From contig JBLNBX010000247.1 in the NCBI GenBank assembly GCA_050260275.1, forward strand, positions 1-11,667: a DNA stretch of 11,667 nt, in the 5' to 3' direction. Numbering within the stretch: position 1 is the stretch's first letter; each line of letters opens with the position of its first letter. Positions 1 through 8,497 of the stretch are shown here, one piece after another. Below the pieces are notes generated by a model. The model worked only from the letters and a program-made list of their open reading frames with translations. It was not told where the DNA came from and made no database searches. A program made the position numbers and the translations under genes. Source of the stretch: DATMXS01 sp050260275 (GTDB taxonomy: Bacteria > Acidobacteriota > Terriglobia > Bryobacterales > Bryobacteraceae).

Positions 1-1151
1 TGGGCCTCTCCACGGAGCGGCTGCGGAGAATCCACGAATCCGTGCAGCGGCACATCGACGCCGGAAACCTCTCCGGCGCGGTTACGCTGGTTGCGCGCAA
101 GGGCCGTATCGTGCACTTCGAGGCGCACGGCCTGATGGATATCGAATCCAGGAAGCCGATGGCGAAGGACGCCATCTTCCGGCTGGCGTCGATGACCAAA
201 CCGGTCACGGGAGTAGCCGTGCTGATGCTCGTGGAAGAGGGCAAAGTCAGGCTGAGCGATCCGGTGTCGAGGTTCATCCCGGAATTCAAGCAATCGAAGG
301 TTTCGGTGATCACCGGGTTCGGCAACGCCGCCCTCCCCGACTACCACACCGTTCCCGCTGTTCGCGAGATCACCGTTCAGGACCTGCTCACGCATACGGC
401 CGGATTGGTGAGCTGGCGAATGCTCGGCACGCGGCTTGCGCCGCAGCGCAAACCCGACGACACACTGGCCACGTACGTGCCGCGCCTTGCGGAGGTGCCG
501 CTCGACTTCCAGCCGGGCACGCAGTGGGAGTACAGCGGATCCGCTGGGCCCGACGTGCTCGGTCGAATCGTCGAGATCGCCTCGGGTATGCCTTTCGACC
601 GCTTCCTGCGCACGCGCATTTTCGAACCGCTCGGCATGAAGGATACCTTCTTCTTCTGCCCGGAGGAGAAGCGCTCGCGCATGCCCACGCTCTACAGGAG
701 CACGCCAAAAGGGCTGGAAAGAGCTCCCAATCAGAGCGGTTTCTCTAGCCCGGTCTATTTCAGCGCCGGCGGCGGCCTGTTGTCCACCGCTGAAGACTAT
801 GCGCAGTTCGCGCAGATGCTGCTGAACGGCGGCGTGCTGAACGGCAAGCGCCTGCTGAGCCCCAAGACTGTCGAACTGATGGCTTCGAATCACGTCGGCG
901 ACATGTTCAACGGCAAGCTCGGCCGTCCGGCGCGGGGCATGGGATACGGCCTGATGGTAGGAATTGTGATGGATCACGTCGCCGCGGGACTGGCTGTCTC
1001 CGACGGCAGTTTCGGATGGGACGGCGCGTTCGGGACGCAGACCTGGATCGATCCCAAGGAGCAGATGGTGGAGATTATCATGCTCCAGGAGCAGGTAGTC
1101 CAGGCTCAGCGAGACTTCGAGGTCGCGGTCCGGCAGGCGATCGTGGAGTAG
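1..1151 (+). CDS. Serine hydrolase, class C beta-lactamase/family VIII esterase-like (5' partial)
   Basis: The reading frame is open from the first in-frame codon (position 3) with no stop, so the true start lies before the window; the GTG at 42 is internal to a conserved N-terminus (GLSTERLRRIHESV then QRHIDAG) and is not a likely start. Counting from that GTG, the SxxK nucleophile motif is S50-M-T-K53, within RLASMTKPVTG. The second motif reads Y-S-G (in EYSGSAGPDVLGRIVE) where true class C enzymes have Y-x-N. The third reads GWDGAFGT in place of K-T-G. These replacements are typical of family VIII carboxylesterases and related beta-lactamase-fold hydrolases. Ester or amide hydrolysis through an acyl-serine is therefore a family-based inference; genuine beta-lactamase activity is unlikely but not excluded. 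No signal peptide is visible because the N-terminus is missing. It converges with the methyltransferase gene across 62 bases. Confidence 0.9.
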   Translation, partial: GLSTERLRRIHESVQRHIDAGNLSGAVTLVARKGRIVHFEAHGLMDIESRKPMAKDAIFRLASMTKPVTGVAVLMLVEEGKVRLSDPVSRFIPEFKQSKVSVITGFGNAALPDYHTVPAVREITVQDLLTHTAGLVSWRMLGTRLAPQRKPDDTLATYVPRLAEVPLDFQPGTQWEYSGSAGPDVLGRIVEIASGMPFDRFLRTRIFEPLGMKDTFFFCPEEKRSRMPTLYRSTPKGLERAPNQSGFSSPVYFSAGGGLLSTAEDYAQFAQMLLNGGVLNGKRLLSPKTVELMASNHVGDMFNGKLGRPARGMGYGLMVGIVMDHVAAGLAVSDGSFGWDGAFGTQTWIDPKEQMVEIIMLQEQVVQAQRDFEVAVRQAIVE

Positions 1152-1154
1152 ATG

Positions 1155-1190
1155 CGCGGGCCGCGGCGCCAACGGGCCGCCGCGGCTTGC
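1155..1190. terminator. GC-rich hairpin between convergent genes, possible bidirectional terminator
   Basis: A perfect 9-bp inverted repeat, GCCGCGGCG at 1160-1168 and CGCCGCGGC at 1178-1186, is separated by 9 bases. On the + strand RNA two G-U pairs and two further Watson-Crick pairs extend the stem to 13 bp (1156-1168 with 1178-1190). It starts within ten bases of the hydrolase stop codon and ends 24 bases before the methyltransferase stop. No T-tract follows on either strand, so it is not a canonical intrinsic terminator. Confidence 0.4.
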
Positions 1191-1213
1191 CCGAGCCTGT
1201 TCGCCGTCTGTAG

Positions 1214-1780
1214 TCAACCTGTGGACTTCTCGAGCACCGCGGCCGCGCTCAGGCTGACCTGGGGACGTTCGGTGCAGACCAGCCCGGCGGCGGCCGCGTA
1301 CCGCAATTCCTCTTCGAACTCATCCGGGCCGACGGGAGGACGAGGTTCCACCAACAGCGCACGGGCGTTGGGCTTCAGCGCGTGGGAAAGCTCGGAAAAG
1401 AACCGTCCGGCATCCGCCACCTCGTGCGCCACTGCGAAGACAAGCGCGAAGTCCGCGGCGCTTTCGAGATCACTGAGGTTTAGCGAATGCTCCTCTGCCT
1501 GGCGTGAATCGAGCCTCTCATAGAGGCCGGCATCGAGCGCCCGCCGCCTGAGTACTTTGAGCATCCTGGGCTGGAGTTCGACGGCTACGACGCGCCCTGA
1601 AGGGCCAACGCGACGCAGCAGTTCCAGGGTGAAGAAACCCATTCCAGGACCTGGCTCGATCACTACCATGCCTTCCCTAACATACGGGCTCAGGATCTTC
1701 CCCGGGTCATGCCAGAGGCGGCGGACAGGGCTTGCGAGCAGGTATCCTAACCACCACGGGCAAAGGCGATGCCGGTGCAT
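1214..1780 (-). CDS. Class I SAM-dependent methyltransferase
   Basis: Predicted 188-residue Rossmann-fold methyltransferase. Glycine-rich motif I is V-I-E-P-G-P-G-M-G-F-F (about residues 40-50), and the acidic residue at the end of strand 2 is in VVAVELQPRML. A conserved block FALVFAVAHEVAD follows, then a LKPNARALLVEP strand typical of motif III. The N-terminus MHRHRLCPWWLGYLLASPVRR matches my recollection of a group of small class I methyltransferases that begin MHxHxCPWWLGYLL. That supports the ATG at 1780 over the TTG at 1873, which would add 31 poorly conserved residues. No good Shine-Dalgarno sequence precedes the ATG. The substrate cannot be deduced. It lies downstream of the pump operon on the same strand, but a 182-base gap containing a hairpin makes co-transcription doubtful. 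Confidence 0.85.
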   Translation of the reverse strand: MHRHRLCPWWLGYLLASPVRRLWHDPGKILSPYVREGMVVIEPGPGMGFFTLELLRRVGPSGRVVAVELQPRMLKVLRRRALDAGLYERLDSRQAEEHSLNLSDLESAADFALVFAVAHEVADAGRFFSELSHALKPNARALLVEPRPPVGPDEFEEELRYAAAAGLVCTERPQVSLSAAAVLEKSTG

Positions 1781-1906
1781 ATGGGTGGGACTTAGTGTGA
1801 CAGCTGGGGCCGCCCCTCTGGTTGACAGTCTAGCAACCTGCGCGAAGGCACCTATGCGCGTCTCGATCGGCAATACATCGCCCGAGACACATCGCTTATT
1901 GGTTGC

Positions 1907-1946
1907 CGCGCAGGCGAGGAGCGCATGAACGTCCCGCGCCTGCGCG
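1907..1946. terminator. Hairpin after the efflux operon, possible terminator
   Basis: A perfect 10-bp inverted repeat, CGCGCAGGCG at 1907-1916 and CGCCTGCGCG at 1937-1946, with a 20-base loop. It begins 16 bases past the stop of the outer-membrane channel gene, where the four-gene operon should end. There is no T-run on the - strand side, so if it terminates it is not of the classical intrinsic type; it could instead protect the 3' end of the mRNA. Confidence 0.4.
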
Positions 1947-1962
1947 TGTATTTCCGGCTCTG

Positions 1963-3375
1963 CTACTGCCAGCCGCCTCCGAGCGCGCGGTATACCTGAA
2001 CGAACGATTGCAGCTCGGCGAGCCGCAACTGCGCCAGCGTCAACCGCGCCTGGAACTGGCTGCGTTCCGCGTCCAGCACCTGCAGGTAGCTGTCCAGGCC
2101 GCCCTGGTAGCGCAGGTGCGCCAGCCGCGTTGCCTCGGTCGCGGCGCGCACCAGATTCTCCTGCTGCCTGCGCTGCTCGCGCGTGCGGTCGTAGGCCGCG
2201 AGCGCGTCGGAGACCTCGCGGAAGCCGTTGTAGATGGCCTTCTGATAGGCGATCACCATCTCGCGCTTCTGCGCCTCCGAGAGTTTCACTGCAGCCCTCA
2301 CCTGGCCGGAGTTGAAGATGGGCAGTATCGCGGAGGGCACGAACGTGAAGTATCGGGCCGGCCCCGTGAAAAGCTCGGAGAGCGCGCGGCTCTGCCCGCC
2401 AATGAAGCTTGTCAGCGAGATCTGCGGGAAGTAGTACGCTTTCGCAACGCCTATCTGCGCGTTCGCCGCGATGAGCTGCTGCTCGGCCGCGCGTATATCC
2501 GGCCGGCGCTCGAGCAGGGAAGAGGGCAGCCCCGGAGGCAGCTCCGGCGGCAGGCCGAAATCGTCCACCGCCTGCCCGCGCGCGACCTCGCCCGGAAGCT
2601 TGCCCATGAGCAAGTTCAACGCATTTTCCGCCTCAACAATCTCGCGCTGCGCCCGCGCCACCTGTGCCGACGCGGAGTACAGGAACTGCTTCGCCTGCTC
2701 CACGGCAAGCCCGGTGGCCGCACCGCGCTCGTGCCGCAGTTGGATGAGCTTCAGGTTCTGCTCGGCAATCTGCTCGGTGCCTCTGGCGATCTCCAGCTCG
2801 AGATCGCGCTCCCGCAAGGTGAAGTAGGTGTTGGCCACCTCCGCAATCAGCGACACGATCACCCCGCGCCTCGCCTCTTCGGTGGCGAGATACTGCGCGC
2901 GCGCCGCTTCGGTGGCCCTCCGCAGCTTGCCCCACAAATCGATCTCCCACGAAAGCGCCCCGCCCGCCTGCGTGTAGCTGACGTCCGTATTCGTGCCCGG
3001 CTGCACCATCTTGTTAGAGCCGATGGTGGACGTCCGTGTGGCCGAAAACTGGCCCTGCGCATTCACGAACGGAAAACGATCCGCGCCTGTTATGCGGTAC
3101 CGTGCGCGCGCCTGTTGAACCCGCTCCGAAGCTATGAGCAGGTCGAAGTTGTTCGCCAGCGCTTCAGCGATGTGCTGCTTCAGGACCTCGTCCTGGAACA
3201 GCTCCACCCAGTTCGTGTCCGCGATCGAGGTCGCGTCTGCGGCCGGCCCAGCGCCACGGTAGAGGTCTGGCACTTTGACCTCCGGCCGCTTGTAGTTCGG
3301 GCCAACTGCGCACCCGGCGGTGAACAGCATCGCGAGCGCTGCGCCGCGCGCCAGCAGATTCAGTCGCGCTCTCAT
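1963..3375 (-). CDS. RND efflux outer-membrane channel lipoprotein (NodT/OprM type)
   Basis: A 470-residue outer-membrane factor forming the exit duct of the tripartite pump. The N-terminus is a lipoprotein signal with lipobox T19-A-G-C22, followed by AVGPNYKRPEVKVPDLYRG, the hallmark start of NodT-family channels. Two outer-membrane efflux protein repeats follow, roughly residues 60-255 and 275-465, rich in long helices (for example RARYRITGADRFPFVNAQG in the first and RRPDIRAAEQQLIAANAQIG in the second). The latter, and the ending SYLQVLDAERSQFQARLTLAQLR, are strongly conserved in this family. Length is normal. Its ATG overlaps the TGA of the permease gene in an ATGA arrangement (3372-3375), preceded by a strong GGAGGAGG ribosome site inside the permease gene, so translation is probably coupled. 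It is the last gene of the operon. Function is secure; the exported compounds are unknown. Confidence 0.95.
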   Translation of the reverse strand: MRARLNLLARGAALAMLFTAGCAVGPNYKRPEVKVPDLYRGAGPAADATSIADTNWVELFQDEVLKQHIAEALANNFDLLIASERVQQARARYRITGADRFPFVNAQGQFSATRTSTIGSNKMVQPGTNTDVSYTQAGGALSWEIDLWGKLRRATEAARAQYLATEEARRGVIVSLIAEVANTYFTLRERDLELEIARGTEQIAEQNLKLIQLRHERGAATGLAVEQAKQFLYSASAQVARAQREIVEAENALNLLMGKLPGEVARGQAVDDFGLPPELPPGLPSSLLERRPDIRAAEQQLIAANAQIGVAKAYYFPQISLTSFIGGQSRALSELFTGPARYFTFVPSAILPIFNSGQVRAAVKLSEAQKREMVIAYQKAIYNGFREVSDALAAYDRTREQRRQQENLVRAATEATRLAHLRYQGGLDSYLQVLDAERSQFQARLTLAQLRLAELQSFVQVYRALGGGWQ

Positions 3376-6300
3376 TGGCCCTCCTCCGGCAGCGGCGCGA
3401 TAGCCGGGGCGCGCCTGCGCCCGCGCTCTGCGATCCGCTGGATGACTACGTACAGTACCGGCACGATGAAGACGGCCAGCAGCGTGGCGGCATTCATGCC
3501 GCCGAACACCGCCGTGCCCAGCGAGCGGCGCGACGCTCCGCCCGCGCCGCGGGCTATCAGCAGCGGCGTGACGCCCAGGATGAATGCGAACGACGTCATG
3601 AGAATCGGCCGAAGCCTCAGGCGCGCCGCCTCTAGAGCCGCATCCTCGATCGTCTGGCCGTGCTCCCGGCTCATGCGCGCGTACTCGACAATCAGAATGG
3701 CGTTCTTTGCCGCCAGACCGATCAGCGTCACGATGCCGATCTGCATATAGATGTCATACGGGTACGAGCGGAGCCAGGCCGCCAGCAGCGCGCCGAAGAC
3801 GCCCAGCGGAACTGCGAGTATCACTGCGAAGGGAATCGCCCAGCTTTCATACAACGCCGCCAGGCACAGAAACACTAGCACGGCCGCGAAACCGAAGATC
3901 AATCCTTCGTTCCCCTGCGCTGCCTTTTCCTGATACGTGGTTCCCGTCCACTCATAGCCGTATCCGGAGGGCAGCGCCGTGGCGGCCAGGCTCTCCATTG
4001 CGGCGATGGCTTGTCCGCTGCTCGCTCCGGGCGCAGGCTCGCCCAGCACCTGTACCGCGCGGTTGCGGTTGTAACGGTAGATAACGTCGGGCGCTGCCGA
4101 CGGCGCTACCTTGACGAACGTGCTGAGCGGAACCATGTTGCCTTCGCTATTGCGCACCCAGAACCGCCCGATGTCGGAAGGCTGCCTGCGAAACTCCGGC
4201 TCCGCCTGCACCAGAACCTGCCATGTGCGTCCGAAGGCATTGAAGTCGTTCACGTACATGCCGCCTAGAAAGGTCTGCAAGGTGCTGTACGCTTCGGTGA
4301 CCGGGATGCCCATCGTCTGTACCTTGGCAAGATCTACGTCCACGCGGTAGACTGGCACACTCGGCCTGAACGTGTTCCGCACCGAGCCGATTTCGGGCCT
4401 GCGTTGCGCCGCCTCCACCAGGCCGTCAGCCGCTGCCGCGAGGCTCTCGACGTCACCTCCCAAAAGGTCCTCCAGCATGAACTGGAATCCGCCGGTGGCG
4501 CTCAAGCCGGGGATGGCAGGCTGAACGAAAGGCGCTACCACCGCTTCCGGTATGCCCGAGAACGCTGCGCGCATACGATCCATGATCGACTGAAGCTGCA
4601 GGTCCGCCGAAGTGCGCTCTTCCCACGGCTTCAGCCGCGTGATTATGGTCGCCACATTCGGCCCGTTCGTGCGCGTCATGAAATCTATGCCGCCCAGCGT
4701 GAACGTTCCCGCTACGCCCGGCATCTTCAGGAGTATGTTCTCCACCCTGGTGGTGACCGCGTCCGTGCGCTCCACCGACGCGCCGTCCGGCAGACGGATC
4801 GACACGAAAACGGATCCCTGATCCTCTTCGGGCAAGAAGCCCGTTGGCATGTGCTGGAACAGTGCGCCGGTGGCCGCCCAGAAGAAGAGGAGCGCTATCA
4901 GCGCGAATCCGGTCTTGCGGATCAGCGCGCCCACTCCAACCAGGTACTTGCTGCGCGTCCACTCGAAACCCCTCTCGAAACTGCCGAACATGCGCGCCAG
5001 CAATCCGTGGCTCTCTGTTTTCGGCCGCAGAATCATGGCGCTCAGCGCGGGACTGAGCGACAGCGCGTTGAACGCCGACAGCAGCACCGAGATGGCTATC
5101 GTCAGCGCAAATTGCTTGTAGATCTGGCCGCTGATGCCTCCTATGAAAGCCACCGGGATGAACACCGCCGCGAGTATGCACGCGATAGCGACCACTGGCG
5201 ACGACACTTCCTTCATCGCCTGGATCGTCGCATCGCGTGGCGACTTGCCCTCGTCTATGTGCCGCTGCACCGCCTCGACCACCACGATCGCGTCGTCGAC
5301 GACGATTCCGATCGCCAGCACCAGCCCGAACATGCTCGTGAGGTTGATCGAGAAACCCAGGAGCGGGAACACCGCGAACGTCCCCACGATCGACACGGGC
5401 ACCGTAAGCAGCGGGATCAGCGTTGCCCGCCAGTTCTGCAAGAAGACGAACACCACCAGGATGACCAGCAGCACGGCCTCGAACAGCGTGATGACAACCT
5501 CGTTGATGGCCGCGTGCACGAAGACTGTGGAGTCGTACGGGATGAGGTAGTCCATCCCGGCCGGGAAGTTCTTCTTTGCCTCCTCCATGAACGCCCGCAC
5601 GCGGTCGGCCGTCTCGACGGCGTTCGCGCCAGGCGCCAGGAACACGATCAGGTTGCCGGAAGGCATTCCGTTGACGCGATTGAATCCCGAGTAGCTGCGC
5701 GGGCCCAACTCCACGCGCCCGATATCTTTTAACCGGAGCAGGGAAGTGTCGGACCTGGCCCGGAGCACGATGTCCTCGAACTCCCGCGGCTCCGCGAGCC
5801 GCCCCGGAGCGCGCACCGGATACTGGAAGTCTGTACCCTGCGGCGTAGGAGGCTGCCCAAGCGCGCCGGCGGGGTTCTGGCGGTTCTGAGCCTGAATCGC
5901 CGCGCTGATGTCGCTGGCCGTGATGCCCAGTTTGGCCATCTTTTCCGGGTTCACCCACACGCGCATCGAGTAGGCCTGGGACGCGCCCATACGCGCCTCG
6001 CCCACGCCGTCCAGGCTCGCCACCTGATTCAGGATGTTGATCTGCGCGTAGTTGGACAGGAACAGCGTGTCGTACCTGTTGTCCGGTGATATCAGGGCGA
6101 TGCTCGTCAGAAACGCGCTCGATACCTTTCGCACCGTCACGCCCTGGCGCTGCACTTCCGCCGGGAGGCGGGGCATAGCCATGTTCACCCGGTTCTGCGT
6201 CTGGACGGTTGCGATGTCCGGATCGGTGCCGAGCGCGAACGTGACCGAGATGGTCATCATTCCGTCGTTCGAGCAGCTCGTGAGGAAGTACAGCATCCCG

Positions 6301-6518
6301 TCGAGCGCGATGAGCTGCTCCTCGATTGGTTGCGCCACCGTCGTTTCGAGGTCCTGCGCGTTGCCGCCGAGATAGGTCGCCGATATCTGAACCACCGGCG
6401 GCACCACTTCGGGATAGTTCGCCACCGCCAAGTTGGGAATCGCAACCGCTCCCAATATGACGATCACGATGGCTATCACCATCGCGAACACGGGATGGTC
6501 GATGAAGAAGCGTGCCAT
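3372..6518 (-). CDS. RND multidrug efflux permease, HAE1 family (AcrB/MexB-like)
   Basis: A 1048-residue inner-membrane proton/drug antiporter, expected to work as a trimer. The N-terminus MARFFIDHPVFAMVIAIVIV starts TM1, and twelve membrane segments with two large periplasmic loops follow the AcrB plan. The proton-relay residues are all present: D408-D409 in GIVVDDAIVVVEAV (TM4), K938 in LIGLAAKNAILIVE (TM10), and R968 and T975 in RLRLRPILMTS (TM11), corresponding to AcrB D407, D408, K940, R971 and T978. The segment GIPVTEAYSTLQTFLGGMYVNDFN is characteristic of HAE1 pumps. Length matches AcrB closely (1049 residues). The gene starts 3 bases after the adaptor stop, with AGGGGA as ribosome site at the end of that gene. 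Substrates are typically hydrophobic or amphiphilic drugs, dyes or solvents; which ones apply here cannot be read from the sequence. The gene symbol is withheld because orthology to a named pump cannot be shown. Confidence 0.97.
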   Translation of the reverse strand: MARFFIDHPVFAMVIAIVIVILGAVAIPNLAVANYPEVVPPVVQISATYLGGNAQDLETTVAQPIEEQLIALDGMLYFLTSCSNDGMMTISVTFALGTDPDIATVQTQNRVNMAMPRLPAEVQRQGVTVRKVSSAFLTSIALISPDNRYDTLFLSNYAQINILNQVASLDGVGEARMGASQAYSMRVWVNPEKMAKLGITASDISAAIQAQNRQNPAGALGQPPTPQGTDFQYPVRAPGRLAEPREFEDIVLRARSDTSLLRLKDIGRVELGPRSYSGFNRVNGMPSGNLIVFLAPGANAVETADRVRAFMEEAKKNFPAGMDYLIPYDSTVFVHAAINEVVITLFEAVLLVILVVFVFLQNWRATLIPLLTVPVSIVGTFAVFPLLGFSINLTSMFGLVLAIGIVVDDAIVVVEAVQRHIDEGKSPRDATIQAMKEVSSPVVAIACILAAVFIPVAFIGGISGQIYKQFALTIAISVLLSAFNALSLSPALSAMILRPKTESHGLLARMFGSFERGFEWTRSKYLVGVGALIRKTGFALIALLFFWAATGALFQHMPTGFLPEEDQGSVFVSIRLPDGASVERTDAVTTRVENILLKMPGVAGTFTLGGIDFMTRTNGPNVATIITRLKPWEERTSADLQLQSIMDRMRAAFSGIPEAVVAPFVQPAIPGLSATGGFQFMLEDLLGGDVESLAAAADGLVEAAQRRPEIGSVRNTFRPSVPVYRVDVDLAKVQTMGIPVTEAYSTLQTFLGGMYVNDFNAFGRTWQVLVQAEPEFRRQPSDIGRFWVRNSEGNMVPLSTFVKVAPSAAPDVIYRYNRNRAVQVLGEPAPGASSGQAIAAMESLAATALPSGYGYEWTGTTYQEKAAQGNEGLIFGFAAVLVFLCLAALYESWAIPFAVILAVPLGVFGALLAAWLRSYPYDIYMQIGIVTLIGLAAKNAILIVEYARMSREHGQTIEDAALEAARLRLRPILMTSFAFILGVTPLLIARGAGGASRRSLGTAVFGGMNAATLLAVFIVPVLYVVIQRIAERGRRRAPAIAPLPEEGQ

Positions 6519-6521
6519 GGC

Positions 6522-7817
6522 TTACTTCCCCTGCGCGGTATAGGGATTCGCCGTCACGCGCATGCCCGGCCGCACCTTCATCTGGCCTTCGACTACCACC
6601 CGGTCGCTGGCTTTAAGGCCCTGTTCTATCACCCAGCCGTCGCCGGTACGGTCGCCCGTGACGACAGCCCGGACCTCGATGGTGTTGTCAGGGCCCACCG
6701 TATAAACCCTCTGCAGGTTCTGCAGTTGCTGCACCGCTCGCTGCGGGATCACCAGCACGCCCTTGCGGTAGTCCACCTGCACCCGCACCCGGCCGAACTG
6801 GCCCGGCAGCACCGTGTGCTTCGGGTTCGGAAAACGCGCCTGCAACTCCAGAGTGCCGGTCTTCGGATCCACTTCGTTAAGCGAGTTCTCCACCTTTCCC
6901 TTGAAGGGGAACTCCGAGCCGTCCGCCAGGATGAGCGTTACAGGCAGGTCGGAGATGGCTCGCCCTCGGTTCGCCCAACTCAGGTACTCGGCCTCCGGCA
7001 TCTTGAAGCGCACCCAGATAGGATCGAGCGGAACAATCGTGGTCAGCGGCTGTGCCGAGTTCGGCGAGACGAGCCCGCCGACCGGCACCAGCGAATCGCC
7101 TATGCGCCCGGAGATGGGGGCGCGGATGATCGCATACTCCCGGTTCAGCTCCGCGTTGCGGAGCGCCGCGCGGAGCGCCTCCACCTTGCCTTCCATCGCC
7201 GCAATCTGCGTCTTCGTCGAGAGCTTGGTCTGCTGCACGTTCGCCTTGAGCGCGGCGACGGTCGCCTCCTGCGCCCTGAGGGCGGCGGTGGCGGCGTCGA
7301 GGTCCTGTTTCGAGGCTGCGTCCGCCTCGGCCAGCGGCTTCAGGCGTTCGTAATCCTGCAGGGCCTTCGTGTAATTGGCCTCCGCCGAAGCCAGGTTCGC
7401 CTCTGCCTGCGCCAGCGCAACCTGGTTCCTGGCGAACTCCAGGTCCGCCTCGCTTTGCCGCAGACTGCCCCGCGCCTCTGCGACCGCCGCCTCATACGGC
7501 CGGAGGTCTAGTTCATACAGCACCTGGCCGGCCTTCACCTCGGCGCCCGGCTTGAACAGCCACTTGTCGATGTAGCCCGCCACCCGGCCGCGGACCTCAA
7601 CCGTATCGCGGGCGTACGTCTGCGCTGCGATCTCGGCAAAAATAGGCACATCCACCGGCTGCACCTCGGTGACCAGCACCACCGGAGCCGATTGAGGGCT
7701 CGAACCGCCCTGCCCACTCGACGCGCCACAGCCGGCCGCCAGCATGGCCGCGCCCAACACGGCCGCTAACACAACAATTCGCTTTCTTACGCAGGTCCTA
7801 TGCACAAGTGTTCCCAT
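6522..7817 (-). CDS. RND efflux periplasmic adaptor lipoprotein (membrane fusion protein)
   Basis: The adaptor couples the permease to the outer-membrane channel. From the ATG at 7817 the product has 431 residues. RKRIVVLAAVLGAAMLAAGC is a lipoprotein signal with acylated Cys30 predicted. The first lipoyl-like half is RGRVAGYIDKWLFKPGAEVKAGQVLYELD (about 76-104; quoted here as its key stretch VAGYIDKWLFKPG). A long alpha-hairpin rich in Ala, Glu, Gln and Leu covers about 105-225, then the second lipoyl half IRAPISGRIGDSLVPVGGLV (231-250), and beta-barrel and membrane-proximal domains to the end. Start choice is uncertain: ATG 7847, ATG 7817 and GTG 7805 are all in frame. ATG 7847 gives a very long n-region and a 50-base overlap with tetR. 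GTG 7805 has a GGGA six bases upstream and gives the shortest overlap (8 bases). All keep the lipobox. Confidence 0.93.
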   Translation of the reverse strand: MGTLVHRTCVRKRIVVLAAVLGAAMLAAGCGASSGQGGSSPQSAPVVLVTEVQPVDVPIFAEIAAQTYARDTVEVRGRVAGYIDKWLFKPGAEVKAGQVLYELDLRPYEAAVAEARGSLRQSEADLEFARNQVALAQAEANLASAEANYTKALQDYERLKPLAEADAASKQDLDAATAALRAQEATVAALKANVQQTKLSTKTQIAAMEGKVEALRAALRNAELNREYAIIRAPISGRIGDSLVPVGGLVSPNSAQPLTTIVPLDPIWVRFKMPEAEYLSWANRGRAISDLPVTLILADGSEFPFKGKVENSLNEVDPKTGTLELQARFPNPKHTVLPGQFGRVRVQVDYRKGVLVIPQRAVQQLQNLQRVYTVGPDNTIEVRAVVTGDRTGDGWVIEQGLKASDRVVVEGQMKVRPGMRVTANPYTAQGK

Positions 7818-8466
7818 TGCCGCCGCTCGCGGCATTCGTGCTAGCATCCGCTCCCGTTTTCGCGCCCCGCGCGCCCAGACCGTTCCAGATCAGGCCGAGC
7901 AGCAACTCGAGATCTTCCTCCAGGCTCGCCTTGGACCATCCCATGCGCCTCTGCATGACGAGGGAGCGCGTCATGTCGTAAATCATCATGGCGGCTACGT
8001 CCGCGCGGACCGCGCGGATCTCGCCGAGCTCCAGAGCCTCTTCCAAGATCAGTTGCAGCGTTCGCACCTGCTCCAGGTACAGGTTGCGGAAGCCTCTTCC
8101 GACATGTGGAAGCACGAGGTTGGCGAACTCCGCCTGGAGGATGGGCGCCAGGTCGCGGTTGTCCTCCGCGAACTGCAGGCGGGTGCCAACGAACGCGCGC
8201 AGCTTCGCGGCGGGAGTCTCCGCTGCCGAAACCGCGCGCCTGGTTGCCTCGATGAGGCCCGCCAACCCCTGTTTGAGCGCCGCAAGGTAAATATCGCGCT
8301 TGGACGGGAAGTACAGGTAAACGGTGCCCTTGGCCAGGCCCGCCGCCTCCGCTATCTCGTCCACCGTGGTGCCGTTGAAACCCTTGCGCGCGAACATCTT
8401 GCGCGCGGCTTCCAGGATCTCCGCGGTGCGGAACTCGCATACCACGTCCTGCTTGGTCTTGCCCAT
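7798..8466 (-). CDS. TetR/AcrR-family transcriptional regulator of the efflux operon
   Basis: A 222-residue regulator. Residues about 14-62 form the TetR N-terminal DNA-binding domain: AEILEAARKMFARKGF, then the helix-turn-helix TTVDEIAEAAGLAKGTVYLYF and the following S-K-R-D-I-Y. The remaining helical part is the ligand-binding and dimer domain, which is not conserved enough to name a ligand. It is the first gene of the pump operon and overlaps the adaptor gene. That position, and the dyad at 8478-8497 just upstream of its start, indicate autoregulation and repression of the pump genes, released by a pump substrate or metabolite (inference from family behaviour). The ATG at 8466 is the first possible in this frame after a TAG nine bases upstream. 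No purine-rich Shine-Dalgarno is present there; the leader reads TCCTCCCC instead, so translation may be weak or unusual. Confidence 0.95.
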   Translation of the reverse strand: MGKTKQDVVCEFRTAEILEAARKMFARKGFNGTTVDEIAEAAGLAKGTVYLYFPSKRDIYLAALKQGLAGLIEATRRAVSAAETPAAKLRAFVGTRLQFAEDNRDLAPILQAEFANLVLPHVGRGFRNLYLEQVRTLQLILEEALELGEIRAVRADVAAMMIYDMTRSLVMQRRMGWSKASLEEDLELLLGLIWNGLGARGAKTGADASTNAASGGNGNTCA

Positions 8467-8477
8467 CGGGGAGGACT

Positions 8478-8497
8478 ACTGACTGAATAGTCAGTCT
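8478..8497. promoter_or_regulatory. Putative TetR operator (overlapping dyads)
   Basis: ACTGACT-GAAT-AGTCAGT (8478-8495) is a perfect 7-bp inverted repeat with a 4-base spacer, starting 12 bases before the tetR start codon. Shifted by two bases, TGACTGAATAGTCAGTCT (8480-8497) is also a dyad, with 14 of 18 positions symmetric. It fits the general TGAxTGAxTAxTCAxTC pattern that I recall for Bacillus FadR, another TetR-family member. Position and symmetry make it the expected binding site of the adjacent regulator. Binding here would block the tetR-pump transcript and might also affect the divergent small gene at 8579. Confidence 0.75.

Noticed and set aside
1806..1827. GGGGC-C-GCCCC hairpin (1806-1816) and a TTGACA (1822-1827) upstream of the methyltransferase gene
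   Set aside because: The TTGACA is on the + strand with no -10 box at a proper distance and would drive antisense transcription; the hairpin is short and GC-driven.
1903..3750. 615-codon + strand open frame antisense to the outer-membrane channel and permease genes
   Set aside because: It is the codon shadow of GC-rich genes; its translation is rich in Arg, Leu and His with no domain pattern, while the opposite strand encodes clear family proteins.
4404..5732. 442-codon + strand open frame, and a 501-codon - strand alternate frame (4453-5958), inside the permease gene
   Set aside because: Both translate to Arg/His/Gln-rich low-complexity sequence, and the permease frame is intact with all family motifs.
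6330..7511. 393-codon + strand open frame antisense to the adaptor gene
   Set aside because: Arg/His/Leu-rich shadow with no recognisable domain; it also crosses the permease-adaptor junction.
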